In this document: positions 8,805 to 17,470 of the stretch, piece by piece
Numbering within the stretch: position 1 is the first letter of the stretch
Layout of the letters: every line of letters starts with the position of its first letter
Assembly: GCF_002929275.1 (NCBI RefSeq)
Contig: NZ_PJIK01000007.1
Coordinates: forward strand, 62,001 to 126,000
Direction: 5' to 3'
DNA length: 64,000 nucleotides
Origin: Arthrobacter sp. ZGTC131
GTDB lineage: Bacteria; Actinomycetota; Actinomycetes; Actinomycetales; Micrococcaceae
Notes under the pieces: generated by a model
What the model was told of the DNA's origin: nothing
Databases searched by the model: none
What the model saw: only the letters and a program-made list of their open reading frames with translations
Position numbers and translations under genes: made by a program

Positions 8805-9869
8805 TTACCTTTCTTCTATGGCCGCAGGGGCCATGTTGGTGGCTGTCTGCCCATCATCAAGACCATGGCGTCGGTGACCCTGGATGAACTTAGAGACGGT
8901 TGCTTCCGAGGCGGCCGAGAAGGGGCCGAAGCGCCCCTCAACGGCCCACCGTGTTTCCTCTTCAATTAGATCGGCGTTGATCCTGGCGCCGGCCATGACA
9001 CCCTCGGCCGCCGCGGTGATCACTTGGGCCACTAAGTTGGAGACATTGCCCGCTGCGTACACACCTTGGACGGCCGTCGCGCCGCCCATAGCGTCGGTCT
9101 CGATAAAGCGTCCGGCCCCCGAAGGGTGCACCTGAGTACTTAGCCCGAGTGATTCCAGAAGCGTGGATCTGGCCTCCATCCGTGTTCCGACAGCCAGGGC
9201 CTGTAGGTCGAACGAGGAGCCCTGGCGGAGCGTGAGCCCCGTGAGGACATCATCTACAGCGTCAACAGAGGCCACGGCGCCGTCGACGACCGTTACGGAT
9301 CGGGCGGCGAGCTTGTCCCACTCCTCGTCGGTGGGTGCCACGGTGTCATTGAGGAAAAGGGTGATATCCCGGGACCACTGCCTGAACAACAGTGCCTGAT
9401 GGACTGACAGCGGGCCGGTCCCCAGTACTCCAATCCGCTTCCCACGAATTTCCCAGCCATGGCAGTAGGGGCAGTGCACAACGCCCTTTCCCCATTGCTC
9501 CCGCAGCCCGTCAATGGGGGGCAGCCCGTCCGTCAAACCGGTGGTGACGAGGAGGCGTCGGCCGGAAAACCGGCGGGCATCGCCGAGGATCACCTCGAAT
9601 CCATCGGGGGTCCGCCGTGCCGAAACGGCTTCCCCGTCAATGACCATCCCTCGGTACGAGCGCACTTCGCTGCGTCCGATGGACAGGAGTTCCCCGGGGC
9701 TCACACCGTCTCTTGAAAGATAACCGTGTACACCTGCCGCAGGTGCGTTACGGGGAGTTCCGGAATCGATGACCAGCACCGAGCGCAGCGCCCGGCCCAG
9801 CGTCGTGGCCGCGCTGAGTCCCGCCGCGCCGCCGCCAACAATTACAACGTCATACCGTGAGGGGTCCAT
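8805..9869 (-). CDS. Thioredoxin reductase-like NAD(P)/FAD oxidoreductase
   Basis: A 354-residue flavoprotein. FAD binding is shown by the N-terminal VVIVGGGAAGLSAATTLGRA and by YAAGNVSN near the C-terminus; the second dinucleotide site is GVLGTGPLSVHQ. A CPYCHGWE motif (about residues 131-138) holds the CxxC pair of the thioredoxin reductase-like group, although not the classic CATC sequence, so thioredoxin itself may not be the substrate. The internal ATG at 9869 is preferred to 9875 because AAGGAC is then 9 rather than 2 bases away. It is divergent from an XRE-cupin regulator and followed within 5 bp by a methyltransferase. Likely role: a disulfide or small-molecule oxidoreductase step under the regulator's control. 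Confidence 0.85.
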   Translation of the reverse strand: MDPSRYDVVIVGGGAAGLSAATTLGRALRSVLVIDSGTPRNAPAAGVHGYLSRDGVSPGELLSIGRSEVRSYRGMVIDGEAVSARRTPDGFEVILGDARRFSGRRLLVTTGLTDGLPPIDGLREQWGKGVVHCPYCHGWEIRGKRIGVLGTGPLSVHQALLFRQWSRDITLFLNDTVAPTDEEWDKLAARSVTVVDGAVASVDAVDDVLTGLTLRQGSSFDLQALAVGTRMEARSTLLESLGLSTQVHPSGAGRFIETDAMGGATAVQGVYAAGNVSNLVAQVITAAAEGVMAGARINADLIEEETRWAVEGRFGPFSAASEATVSKFIQGHRRHGLDDGQTATNMAPAAIEER

Positions 9870-9953
9870 ACTCATTCGTCCTTACTCTCGTCCTGAAAGT
9901 TTGCCGCCAGCGCCCTGGGCGGTTAAACCACCTTCCAGCGCAACAAGGACTTT

Positions 9954-9998
9954 TGGCAAACCATGTTGCTGTTATGGCAAACTGGAGGCATGGCAAAT
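9954..9998 (+). promoter_or_regulatory. Candidate operator: three TGGCAAA repeats
   Basis: TGGCAAAC occurs at 9954-9961 and 9975-9982, 21 bp (two helical turns) apart, and TGGCAAAT at 9991-9998 overlaps the regulator's start codon. They fill the gap between the divergent flavoprotein and XRE-cupin genes. Binding is inferred. Confidence 0.45.
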
Positions 9999-10574
9999 GA
10001 GCTCAATGACGTTCTCGGGGCGGTCGGTCCCCGGCTTCGGGCACTCCGCACGGAACGGGACCTCACCCTCGGAGAAGTGTCTTCCGCATCCGGAGTCTCA
10101 GTTAGCACCCTGTCCCGCCTGGAATCCGGCCAACGCAGGCCAAACCTAGAGATCCTGCTGCCCCTCGCGAGGTTGTACGGTGTTCCCCTCGATGATCTGG
10201 TCGGCGCGCCGCCCACCGGGGATCCAAGAATCCATCTGCGGCCCATAACCCATGGCGGCATGACGGCTGTTCCTCTCACTCGCCGCCCAGGCGGATTGCA
10301 GGCGTTCAAGATGGTGCTCGCCGGTGACGCCCGCGGGGCCGAGCCCGACCCGCGCGTTCACGAAGGCTACGAATGGCTTTACATCCTCAACGGACGGCTG
10401 CGCCTGGTGCTGGGCGACAAAGACTTTGAACTCCGCCCGGGCGAAGCCGCGGAATTCGACACCCACACACCACACTGGTTCGCCAGCGCGGACGGAAAGC
10501 CCGTCGAGTTCATTAGCCTGTTTGGACAGCAGGGCGAGCGGATGCACGTACGCGCCCGGCCGAAGCCCTCATAG
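9990..10574 (+). CDS. XRE-family regulator with C-terminal cupin
   Basis: A 194-residue DNA-binding protein: a helix-turn-helix domain (about residues 10-65; RLRALRTERDLTLGEVSSAS then VSVSTLSRLESGQRRP) and a single-domain cupin (about 95-185; HEGYEWLYILNGRLRLVLGD, then TPHWFASADG). The architecture is that of one-component regulators that sense a small ligand in the cupin. The ATG at 9990 fits the family's N-terminus; GGAGG ends only one base before it, so a start at 9963 or a leaderless start is also possible. Transcribed divergently from the thioredoxin-reductase-like/methyltransferase pair, which it probably controls together with itself. Confidence 0.85.
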   Translation: MANELNDVLGAVGPRLRALRTERDLTLGEVSSASGVSVSTLSRLESGQRRPNLEILLPLARLYGVPLDDLVGAPPTGDPRIHLRPITHGGMTAVPLTRRPGGLQAFKMVLAGDARGAEPDPRVHEGYEWLYILNGRLRLVLGDKDFELRPGEAAEFDTHTPHWFASADGKPVEFISLFGQQGERMHVRARPKPS

Positions 10575-10823
10575 CCGAAGAAGTCCAAGATCTGTGGCCG
10601 CCAGTAAGAGTACGTAGTCCCGGTGGATGCACATCGGTTCCGACCGGAAGGCTCCTGGCGCGGAATGCAGAACAGCCGCACCCGGCTTGGGGAGTGGGGC
10701 TGTGGCTGGCTGCCTGGTTTCTTAGCGACGGTGATGGCGCCGTGCCGACCCCCGCATTGTGGACCCGCTCGAGGAAAACGCCATCAACTATGTTATTCAT
10801 TTGCCATGAGGACCTACGCAAAG

Positions 10824-11645
10824 ATGAAGAAGCAAGAGGCCGCCGCGGCACTACAGGAGTTCCTCGAAGAGCGACCGCACGCGCTGGAGAATCTAACCCG
10901 ATATCTAGCCGAACACTCTGACGATACCGTCAACCTCGACGGGACAGTAGAAAGCCTCACGCCAATCTGGCGCTGGGTCAAATCGGTGCTCACGGAGCGG
11001 ACGACGGAAACCCCTGAGTCTGACGCCTCGACCAGCCCCACATGGCTCCGTTACGGCATTGGCATAGAGCCGACGCTGTCGCCCGAGTCAATTGCCATCA
11101 TCGATGGCGTTATTTCCTACCTGTGCCGGGTCGTGGAGCAAGGAGCCCCCGGAGCGCAATGGCGAGTCGGACACCACCGGATCAAGGCCTATATGTGGCA
11201 GAACCACGCAATGCTCGTCCACAACAGCGAGGAGGTTCCACTGGTTGACCTCGTGCCAGGCCTTGCCCGAGGACAGGCCAGCGGGCGGCTTCCCTCAGAT
11301 GACGACAAGCTGGCTCGCATAGCCGCGGCGGTCATCAAACGACTGAACGGTACCGATGAGGAGACAGTCGCTGAGGACGAACCTCTTATCGAGGTCGAGG
11401 ACCTGGGTGAAGACGCGCTCCGCGGGCGTGAGCTTGAGGTGTCCTTGCGGGAGGACATCGCCCACGAGTACTCCCGGGAAGTGGACCGGCTGGTCAAAAC
11501 CCTCGCGAAGGAGGACGGGATCACCGCTGCTTTCCGTGAAGACCGCGAAGTACTCCTTGTCACCACACCCAGCTGGAACACCGCACAGCTTCAAGAATGG
11601 GTCACCCGCTATATCGATGAAAATATCCACAACTTAAAACGCTGA
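10824..11645 (+). CDS. Hypothetical protein, 273 residues
   Basis: Not recognised. A soluble, acidic protein with no signal peptide or membrane segment. The N-terminal 60 residues look helical (KKQEAAAALQEFLEERPHAL); the middle has a Trp/His/Tyr-rich patch (QWRVGHHRIKAYMWQNHAML); residues from about 185 on are strongly charged and may form a coiled coil, ending in NTAQLQEWVTRYIDENI. Codon use and length argue for a real gene. The ATG at 10824 has GAGGA 11 bases upstream; an in-frame ATG at 10806 is the alternative. Neighbours give no functional hint. Confidence 0.6.
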   Translation: MKKQEAAAALQEFLEERPHALENLTRYLAEHSDDTVNLDGTVESLTPIWRWVKSVLTERTTETPESDASTSPTWLRYGIGIEPTLSPESIAIIDGVISYLCRVVEQGAPGAQWRVGHHRIKAYMWQNHAMLVHNSEEVPLVDLVPGLARGQASGRLPSDDDKLARIAAAVIKRLNGTDEETVAEDEPLIEVEDLGEDALRGRELEVSLREDIAHEYSREVDRLVKTLAKEDGITAAFREDREVLLVTTPSWNTAQLQEWVTRYIDENIHNLKR

Positions 11646-11812
11646 TACCGGGAACACCGTCCGCCTGCCACGCAATTTTCTGCCTCAGCCAGACAGGGCC
11701 TGGCCTTCCAGACTTGGGTGGAAGTAGTCGCGTGGGTGCAGAGACGGGCTGTTCCCTGCAGTCGAGCGGTGCGGAGCGTGTCGGCGACGTCTTCAAACGT
11801 GATGGTTGACAT
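11609..11812 (-). CDS. Small ORF, possibly a gene fragment
   Basis: A 67-residue frame starting MSTITFEDVADTLRTARLQG, with GAGGG a few bases before the ATG at 11812. The N-terminal 25 residues look protein-like; the rest is Cys/Arg-rich and overlaps the end of the convergent hypothetical gene. Probably a truncated gene start; weakly supported. Confidence 0.25.
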   Translation of the reverse strand: MSTITFEDVADTLRTARLQGTARLCTHATTSTQVWKARPCLAEAENCVAGGRCSRYQRFKLWIFSSI

Positions 11813-11941
11813 GGGTCCCTCAATTTCTGTGCGGCCAGACCGCACCGTGGCGTTATCTGCCGCGTGCGGTGGCTGGGGTAGATCTCGCGACGCCGCTGCG
11901 GTAGGTTGAGCGCAGTTATCAGCGTCGCCGGGGAGTCAACC

Positions 11942-13297
11942 GTGACCAGTAGCAGGCCCAAGAGCAATCGGCATATCCCGTCCCGCCTCCTCATCGCGTG
12001 CGGCATCGCAACCGTAGCTGCATTGGCGTTCACCGCGTGCACGTCGACGCCTGTGCAGGCCCCGGTGTCGTCCACTGCACTGCCGTCGGGGGCCACCTCA
12101 ACTAACGGCACGACGACTGGAGAAAGTACAGGTTCGGCGACTCTGCGCGGACTGGACAAAGCCAGGGTCCAAGAGACTTTCCAGACCCTTGCCAAGGAGC
12201 TGCTCGTACCGGGAGCGGCGATGATGCTACGCACCACTCAAGGCGACATCAACCTCACGTACGGCGTGACGAGCGCCGGAGGGACAACATCTGTCTCACT
12301 CGACGACCACATCCGCATCGGCTCCATCACGAAGACGTGGACCGGGACCGTCATCCTGCAGCTCGTGCAGGAAGGAAAACTCAAGCTTGAGGATCCCGTT
12401 TCGAAATACCGCTCAGACGTACCCAACGGCGACAACATCACCATCGAGCAACTCCTGACCATGCGCAGCGGAATCTACAACTACTCGGAGTCGTACGAGC
12501 TCAGCAAGGCCCTCGATACCACGCCACAACGGGTCTGGACGCCTGAGGAACTCGTGGCCATCGCCCTTCCGCTGCCCGTCTATTTCGGCCCCGGCGAAGG
12601 CTTTCACTATTCGAACACCAACACGGTTCTGCTGGGGCTCATAGCCGAGAAGCTGGATGGCAAGGACTTCGGCCAGATCGTGGGCGACCGGATCTTGGGA
12701 CCACTCGGCCTGAAGCAAACATCCTTTCCGGCGTCGGACTCTTCGGGCCTTCCGGAGCCTTTCTCCCGCGGCTACATGTACATGGACAACCTCCTCACCC
12801 TTGCCACGACCAAGCTTCCGGCCGACTTGATCGCCAAGGCGCAGGACGGCTCATTGAAACCGAATGACTATACAGACGCCAACCCTTCTTGGACGTGGGC
12901 CGCTGGGCAGGGCGTCTCCACGGCGGGTGACCTCATTACCATGGCCGAGGGCCTTACTGATGGCAAGCTGCTCAACCCGGACCTTCAAAAGAAGCGGATG
13001 GACAGCCTTGTACCGGTCGACGCGGACAACCCAGGCGCGGCGCTGTATGGCATGGCACTGGCCCAGTTCGGCCCGCTCTACGGACACACCGGCGAACTCC
13101 CCGGCTACAACACCTTCATGGGCAGGGATCCGCAGAACAAAGTGACCTTGGTCGTATGGACCAACCTTGCCCCGGCACCAGACGGACGGGACCCGGCGTC
13201 GACCATCGCCAAGGCCATTATCGGGGACCTCTACGGCGCAGCGCCTTCAGTGCCAGCCACGCGGTCAACGTCAGAACCGGCGACGCCAGACGGATGA
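11942..13297 (+). CDS. Lipoprotein serine hydrolase (DD-carboxypeptidase/beta-lactamase-like)
   Basis: A 451-residue surface lipoprotein of the class C serine hydrolase family. The GTG at 11942 is preferred (GGGGAG 7-8 bases upstream) and gives a signal peptide ending in the lipobox AFTAC, then a long Ser/Thr linker. Catalytic motifs: IGSITKTW (SxTK; Ser about 132, Lys about 135), YSNTN (YxN), and HTGELPG in place of the KTG box. This three-motif set matches D-alanyl-D-alanine carboxypeptidase-type and esterase members, so a cell-wall or extracellular ester/peptide substrate is likely. The tail after residue 430 is low complexity. A single-gene unit. Confidence 0.85.
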   Translation: MTSSRPKSNRHIPSRLLIACGIATVAALAFTACTSTPVQAPVSSTALPSGATSTNGTTTGESTGSATLRGLDKARVQETFQTLAKELLVPGAAMMLRTTQGDINLTYGVTSAGGTTSVSLDDHIRIGSITKTWTGTVILQLVQEGKLKLEDPVSKYRSDVPNGDNITIEQLLTMRSGIYNYSESYELSKALDTTPQRVWTPEELVAIALPLPVYFGPGEGFHYSNTNTVLLGLIAEKLDGKDFGQIVGDRILGPLGLKQTSFPASDSSGLPEPFSRGYMYMDNLLTLATTKLPADLIAKAQDGSLKPNDYTDANPSWTWAAGQGVSTAGDLITMAEGLTDGKLLNPDLQKKRMDSLVPVDADNPGAALYGMALAQFGPLYGHTGELPGYNTFMGRDPQNKVTLVVWTNLAPAPDGRDPASTIAKAIIGDLYGAAPSVPATRSTSEPATPDG

Positions 13298-13406
13298 CCA
13301 TTAGGCCTAGAGGAGTCTGACACGAGGGACTTCAGATGTCTGGCTTCATCAAGGTTGGGGAACCAACAGAGGCCGCGGGGTCAAACTAGGCGCCAAGTCG
13401 AACAGC

Positions 13407-14147
13407 TCATCTTCGGGAATGACTGAGCGCGGTGGGGCTTGAACTTCTGTCCTCACACAGCGTTGCTCGGGCCATAGCTGCCGCCCGCGAGAAGGCTTCC
13501 TGCAGCAGTTCTCTGTTGGGTTGGCCCGTGGCTGCATCCGTGTTGTTATAGGCGAGCGGACTCGGGTGGGGCGCCGCAATAGCGGGGAGCCTCTTGAGCT
13601 CAGGAGCGGCCTGGAGCAGCAGCTGGGACCAAGCCGTTTGCGCCTGTTTACCCAGAAGGAGAACCACCTTTGGACAGGACTCCAGCAATTCCATGAGCTC
13701 GGCCAGCAGGGGAGCGGCCCGGCGTGCTTCAGCAGCCAAAGTCCGTGGTGGAAAGGCTGGGTTTGCCACCCACCAGGGCACGACATTCCAGTGCAGGGAC
13801 CCGGAGTACGGGAGACCACCGGCTTCGGCAGCAAGTGTGGTGTTGTGTGCCGTTGGATCGTTGTTGTCCCGGCTGATGAATCCTGAACCGAGTTGTGCTT
13901 CTCCGGATGGGTCCTGGAGCATAACCAGAACGTCGGCCCCCCGCGTCGCCGCCCGTGGGTCGAAATAGGGGACGCTTTCCTTGGTCGAAACCCTGACCTT
14001 ATCGACCCATCTGTTCAGCGGCCCAACAACGCCTTCGTATCTGATGTCTAGCCGATGCTGAAGGACGTGGGGAAGGTGATGCCGGCTAAGCAAGGTCCCG
14101 GCTTCGTACGCGTGCTTATTCCAAATGACCTTGGACCTGTCCGTCAC
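13407..14147 (-). CDS. Uracil-DNA glycosylase-like protein
   Basis: A 246-residue protein with the shape of the uracil-DNA glycosylase superfamily: VLVMLQDPSGEA where motif A lies (family 4/5 and similar enzymes have GExPG-type loops), an HWNVVPWWVANP segment, a core KVVLLLGKQAQTAW strand-helix and the motif B-like PHPSPLAYN. The catalytic Asp/Asn is not certain because the loop reads DPSGEA. It could be a DNA-repair glycosylase or a non-catalytic relative. The start is the GTG at 14147; its ribosome site is weak. A small membrane-protein gene lies 41 bp upstream on the same strand. Confidence 0.65.
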   Translation of the reverse strand: MTDRSKVIWNKHAYEAGTLLSRHHLPHVLQHRLDIRYEGVVGPLNRWVDKVRVSTKESVPYFDPRAATRGADVLVMLQDPSGEAQLGSGFISRDNNDPTAHNTTLAAEAGGLPYSGSLHWNVVPWWVANPAFPPRTLAAEARRAAPLLAELMELLESCPKVVLLLGKQAQTAWSQLLLQAAPELKRLPAIAAPHPSPLAYNNTDAATGQPNRELLQEAFSRAAAMARATLCEDRSSSPTALSHSRR

Positions 14148-14188
14148 TCTGCCTGCCGTTCTCTCAAAGCTTCAGCTGCGTGTTTGCG

Positions 14189-14353
14189 TCAGGGGATGCG
14201 GCGGCCACTGGAACGGCTGAGGAAGAACAGCAACACGGCCCCAATCAACAGGAGAGGTGCCACCCACAGCAGGAACTCGGTTGCTTTCACCGTGGCGCCG
14301 ACGATTAGGAAAAGCACCGCTGCGGCGGCCATGATCACCATGATCTTTTTCAT
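14189..14353 (-). CDS. Small two-helix membrane protein
   Basis: A 54-residue protein with two hydrophobic segments (IMVIMAAAAVLFLIVGA and LLWVAPLLLIGAVLLFFL) and a basic tail SRSSGRRIP. The ATG at 14353 is preceded by GGTGA. Function unknown. It lies 41 bp upstream of the UDG-like gene on the same strand. Confidence 0.55.
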   Translation of the reverse strand: MKKIMVIMAAAAVLFLIVGATVKATEFLLWVAPLLLIGAVLLFFLSRSSGRRIP

Positions 14354-14615
14354 CGCTGTCACCAGTCCTGACGCACTGAGCTGAACCCTTGCGGGATGAG
14401 CGACTATACATCCGGTCTGAAAGGTGCGCAAGAAATTGAGGAAGAACGCATTTGGTTATCTTCAACAGATTACTTGCCGACCGGAGTGATGAGGTGTATT
14501 TCCACACCTGACCGCCTGCCGGGACACGGACGGCCGAGGCCCTGGGATCCGTGGAGTGCCGGAATCCCGCAGAGCGGGAAAGATGCTCAGTCGATCGGGC
14601 CTACACGGCCTGTGG

Positions 14616-15140
14616 TCAGCTGCGGGGGCGGGCAGCCGGGTCCATCGCAAGCAGCGCCGTTGCGGCCGTGATGCCATAGGCGAGATGCGGGAGAATGTCG
14701 CTGGCCCAATCGGTGCGGGACCAGGTGCGGGGATCGGTGACCCCGAGGGCGGTCATGGGTCCGTTGCCCACTACCAGCGCGCCTGCCGTAGCGGTCAGGA
14801 AGGTGCCCAGCAGGCCGGGCCGGTATCCGGCAGCGCGGGCCAGTCCCAGGGCGGCGCCGAGGCCCGTTCCGGCCATGATACCGAGCAAGGGGCCCAGGCC
14901 GGCCAGGCGGTTTCCGCGCTCATCCTCGCTGCCGGGGATCGCAATGCCGGCCAGGTCAACCACCTTCTGCACGGTAGTTTCGGGTGTGGTGCTCGCGGGC
15001 CGTGCCCGCCAGGCCATGTCCAAATAGGCGATGGCGTTCAAAGCGGAAGTGCCGGCAGCTCCGGCAGCGGCCCCGGCAGCCAAAGCCCCCAGCGGAGTCA
15101 AAGGGACCGCTGCCTGTCTCGCTATGTTGTTCCGGCTCAT
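14616..15140 (-). CDS. Hypothetical membrane protein
   Basis: A 174-residue protein with about four hydrophobic, Gly/Ala-rich helices (TPLGALAAGAAAGAAGTSAL; GLGPLLGIMAGTGLGAAL; LLGTFLTATAGALVVG; HLAYGITAATALLAM). GGAGGATT directly before the ATG at 15140 fixes the start; the longer in-frame extension upstream is Arg/Pro-rich and unlikely. No family recognised. The small-residue helix pattern resembles membrane proteins that pack tightly or span as glycine-zipper bundles. Confidence 0.65.
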   Translation of the reverse strand: MSRNNIARQAAVPLTPLGALAAGAAAGAAGTSALNAIAYLDMAWRARPASTTPETTVQKVVDLAGIAIPGSEDERGNRLAGLGPLLGIMAGTGLGAALGLARAAGYRPGLLGTFLTATAGALVVGNGPMTALGVTDPRTWSRTDWASDILPHLAYGITAATALLAMDPAARPRS

Positions 15141-15299
15141 GAATCCTCCCCGCCGGTCAGGATCGGTCCCTGACCCAGCCGTCCCTGTCTTCATGTGCCA
15201 TCGTGCTCCCGGAAGGGCAGGAGGGCAAGGGGATTGCCGGGCTGGCGCCTGGGTCCGACGCTCGGATGCTCCTTGAGGTTCATGGGCTAGTCTCGGGCC

Positions 15300-15542
15300 A
15301 TGAGCCATATGGGGGAAGAGCAGTTGTGGTGGGATAAGTTGTCGGGGCGTACGCGGGCGACGCTCTTGGCCGACCCGAGGGGCAAGGTCCCTGCGGAGTT
15401 GGTCCCCGAGGTTGTGGCCGCCGGTGGGCTTGTAACCGGCGCCTACTGGGTCGGCGTCGAAAGGACGGTGGACGGGTTGGAGCTCCCGGAGAGCTACCGG
15501 ACATTTGTCGAGCGCCTGGCTCTTGGCATTCCGGGGCTCTGA
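15300..15542 (+). CDS. Small hypothetical protein, leaderless start
   Basis: An 80-residue soluble protein (Trp/Glu-rich start MSHMGEEQLWWDKLSGRTRA) of unknown function. There is no ribosome binding site, but TAGTCT at 15288-15293 sits exactly six bases before the ATG, as expected for a leaderless transcript starting at the A of the start codon. This supports a real gene. Confidence 0.6.
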   Translation: MSHMGEEQLWWDKLSGRTRATLLADPRGKVPAELVPEVVAAGGLVTGAYWVGVERTVDGLELPESYRTFVERLALGIPGL

Positions 15543-15867
15543 ACCACCCGAATCGGCTGACCGGGCGAAGCTTCCGGCGCCCCTGTCTGGCCGGGGATCG
15601 TGGCCGGGGAGCTGGGACGCGCGTAGAATTTAGGTAGGCCGGTGGCGGTATATGAGCCGCATGTGTCCCCCATGCCTGCTGGCTCATCCCAGCCCGCCGC
15701 CGGCCCTGGTTCGTCCGCCCGCGTACCGGCTTGGCTAGGCAGCCCGTGCGGATGTGAGCAGCCCCAACATGTGCGGATACCGGTCCCTTGCATCCCCGTC
15801 CGGGGCTCACGTGGCCGGGGGAGTGGCGGTACTTTTCGCATTCGACGGCACGTGGGACTATCGCCTT
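15543..15867 (+). other. Intergenic region without a supported gene
   Basis: 325 bp between two small genes. I see short GC-rich inverted stretches and a TAGAAT hexamer near 15624, but no coding frame with family-like content and no convincing complete promoter apart from the hexamer GACTAT at 15856-15861 belonging to the next gene. Confidence 0.4.
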
Positions 15868-16065
15868 ATGAGCGTGAAAAGGGTCAAGGATGCCCCGTTG
15901 CCCGTCAGAGCTTCACCCGTGGAGGGCCGGCCGGACCACGGACCGTACGTGGGATCTCCCTCGACGCAGTTGCTGCGGACCGTGGGACGGCGCCGGCGTG
16001 ATGCCGAGGCGAAGCTGGAGCACCATTTGGAAGAAGCCCGGCACAAAAAGGCGCCCCACGATTAG
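15868..16065 (+). CDS. Small charged protein, paralogue of the gene at 56574
   Basis: A 65-residue hydrophilic protein. Its C-terminal half carries RTVGRRRRDAEAKLE followed by an H-rich EEARHK tail, and the gene at 56574-56768 has the same pattern (RTVGQRRRDSEEKLE, then EARHK). The N-terminal halves differ and are low complexity. The conserved half should form an amphipathic, possibly coiled-coil helix with many positive charges. The start ATG at 15868 lacks a ribosome site but has GACTAT six bases upstream, so a leaderless mRNA is likely. Function unknown. Confidence 0.55.
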   Translation: MSVKRVKDAPLPVRASPVEGRPDHGPYVGSPSTQLLRTVGRRRRDAEAKLEHHLEEARHKKAPHD

Positions 16066-16112
16066 CCAAGCGCCTGCAGGAGAGACAGACATCCGCCAGC
16101 GTACCGAGGACT

Positions 16113-16499
16113 TCACGCAGCACCAGATCCGTACGGACGCGTGATCGCCTCGAGGAAATGCCCGTCAGGATCCGCGAAGTAGACGCCACGTCCGCCGTCG
16201 TTGCGGTTGATCTGCTGCGGGCGGGACCGTCCCGGGTCCGCCCAGTACGGGATGCCCTGGGCCTGGATCCTTGCGAAGATTCCGTCGAAGTCCTCCTCGC
16301 TGACCAGGAAGGCGTAGTGCTGCGGCGAGACGGGCCCGTCCGCCGTGGCGAAATCGAGGGCCACTCCGTGGTCGAGGGGGACGGTCATGAAAGACCACAT
16401 GGCTTGGGGTTTAGGCAGTCCGAGCACGTTGGCCAGGAACTCCGCCGAACGGCGCTTGTCCGTTGCGTAGACGATGGTGTGGTTGAAAGTGACCGTCAT
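16113..16499 (-). CDS. VOC family (glyoxalase/dioxygenase fold) protein
   Basis: A 128-residue vicinal oxygen chelate protein with the usual two beta-alpha-beta-beta-beta modules: NHTIVYATDKRRSAEFLANV at the start and YFADPDGHFLEAIT at the end, where the Glu is a usual metal ligand position. Substrate unknown; the VOC family ranges from glyoxalases to antibiotic-binding proteins. GAGGAGG lies before the ATG at 16499, which is chosen over an upstream GTG. Single gene. Confidence 0.8.
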   Translation of the reverse strand: MTVTFNHTIVYATDKRRSAEFLANVLGLPKPQAMWSFMTVPLDHGVALDFATADGPVSPQHYAFLVSEEDFDGIFARIQAQGIPYWADPGRSRPQQINRNDGGRGVYFADPDGHFLEAITRPYGSGAA

Positions 16500-16572
16500 G
16501 GTGACCTCCTCGGGTGTTTTGTCCGCGACCATCTAGGTCAGCGCACGAACGCGCGACTAGCGTGCAGATCCA

Positions 16573-17388
16573 TCAGGCCTTGGCGACCGGCAGCACCAGC
16601 ATGTAGCCGGTCGGCAGATTGCTGCTCCAGCGTCGCGGCTCGCGGACGACAAACTGCGTCGCCAACTGCTCGGGGGTGAGCAGGGCGTTGGGCGCGGGGG
16701 ACGGCCCCCACCGCTGGTCGCCGTACGGGTAGAGCGGATCTTGGACGCGGACGCCGGTGACCGAGAACTTCGGGAACTGGTCGGGATCGCCGAGTGACGC
16801 GAAGCCGCTCATCACCCATACGTGGCGACCGCGCCACATGACCAGCCCGACCGGGCGGCCTGTGTCGGCGATGGCGCGCGCCGCGGTCCGCAGCGCTTCC
16901 TTGTAGTCGGCGATGCTGACGACGGTGTACGGCCCCATCCCGACCTCGTTCAGCACCTTCGCCCAACCTAAGGGGTTCGCACCATTGAACGAGTTGGACG
17001 AACGTGCCCGGGCCATCTCCCACAGCTCGCCCTGCTGAACGCGATCGGCCCACGTGCCGGTCCCCTTGTCGTCGATGAGGTTGTGCATGATCTGGATGCT
17101 CGCGGCCACACACCAGTCAAAGGTGTACTGCGGCACGAAGTCCCCCTCCCGGTAAAGGTTGAGGGCGAACGCCCGGGGCACCGGGGCCGGCTTGGGAACC
17201 GATGTCGGGGTGGGGGACGGGGTCCGGTGAGGAGCGGGGATGTCATCGCGTGCGGCTGGCGGGGCCGAGGAGGTCTGGATCGGCCGATCGGTAGTGGCCT
17301 CATCGAGTCTGAGCGCGGGCGTGCAGCCCGAGAGGAGGGTCGCCAAGATGACGAACCACGCCAGAATACGGAGCGGGGCACCGATCAT
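16573..17388 (-). CDS. Lipoprotein with a papain/C39-like domain
   Basis: A 271-residue surface lipoprotein. Signal peptide with lipobox LLSGC (Cys about 22), then a Pro/Thr-rich linker to about residue 72. The globular part begins REGDFVPQYTFDWCVAASIQ, where the Cys at the start of a helix is the usual nucleophile site of C39-like peptidases, and continues to GRHVWVMSGF (candidate His) and VQDPLYPYGDQ (candidate Asp). This Cys-His-Asp order fits papain-fold peptidase C39-like proteins; proteolysis itself is inferred. It may cleave peptides or amides in the envelope. No operon partner. Confidence 0.6.
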   Translation of the reverse strand: MIGAPLRILAWFVILATLLSGCTPALRLDEATTDRPIQTSSAPPAARDDIPAPHRTPSPTPTSVPKPAPVPRAFALNLYREGDFVPQYTFDWCVAASIQIMHNLIDDKGTGTWADRVQQGELWEMARARSSNSFNGANPLGWAKVLNEVGMGPYTVVSIADYKEALRTAARAIADTGRPVGLVMWRGRHVWVMSGFASLGDPDQFPKFSVTGVRVQDPLYPYGDQRWGPSPAPNALLTPEQLATQFVVREPRRWSSNLPTGYMLVLPVAKA

Positions 17389-17470
17389 GATCGAACCAGT
17401 TTATCGCGACGCGGCGGGAATGCGCCGTACAAAAAATGTCACCCATGAGCCTGAAGGTCACCAGTGGCTG

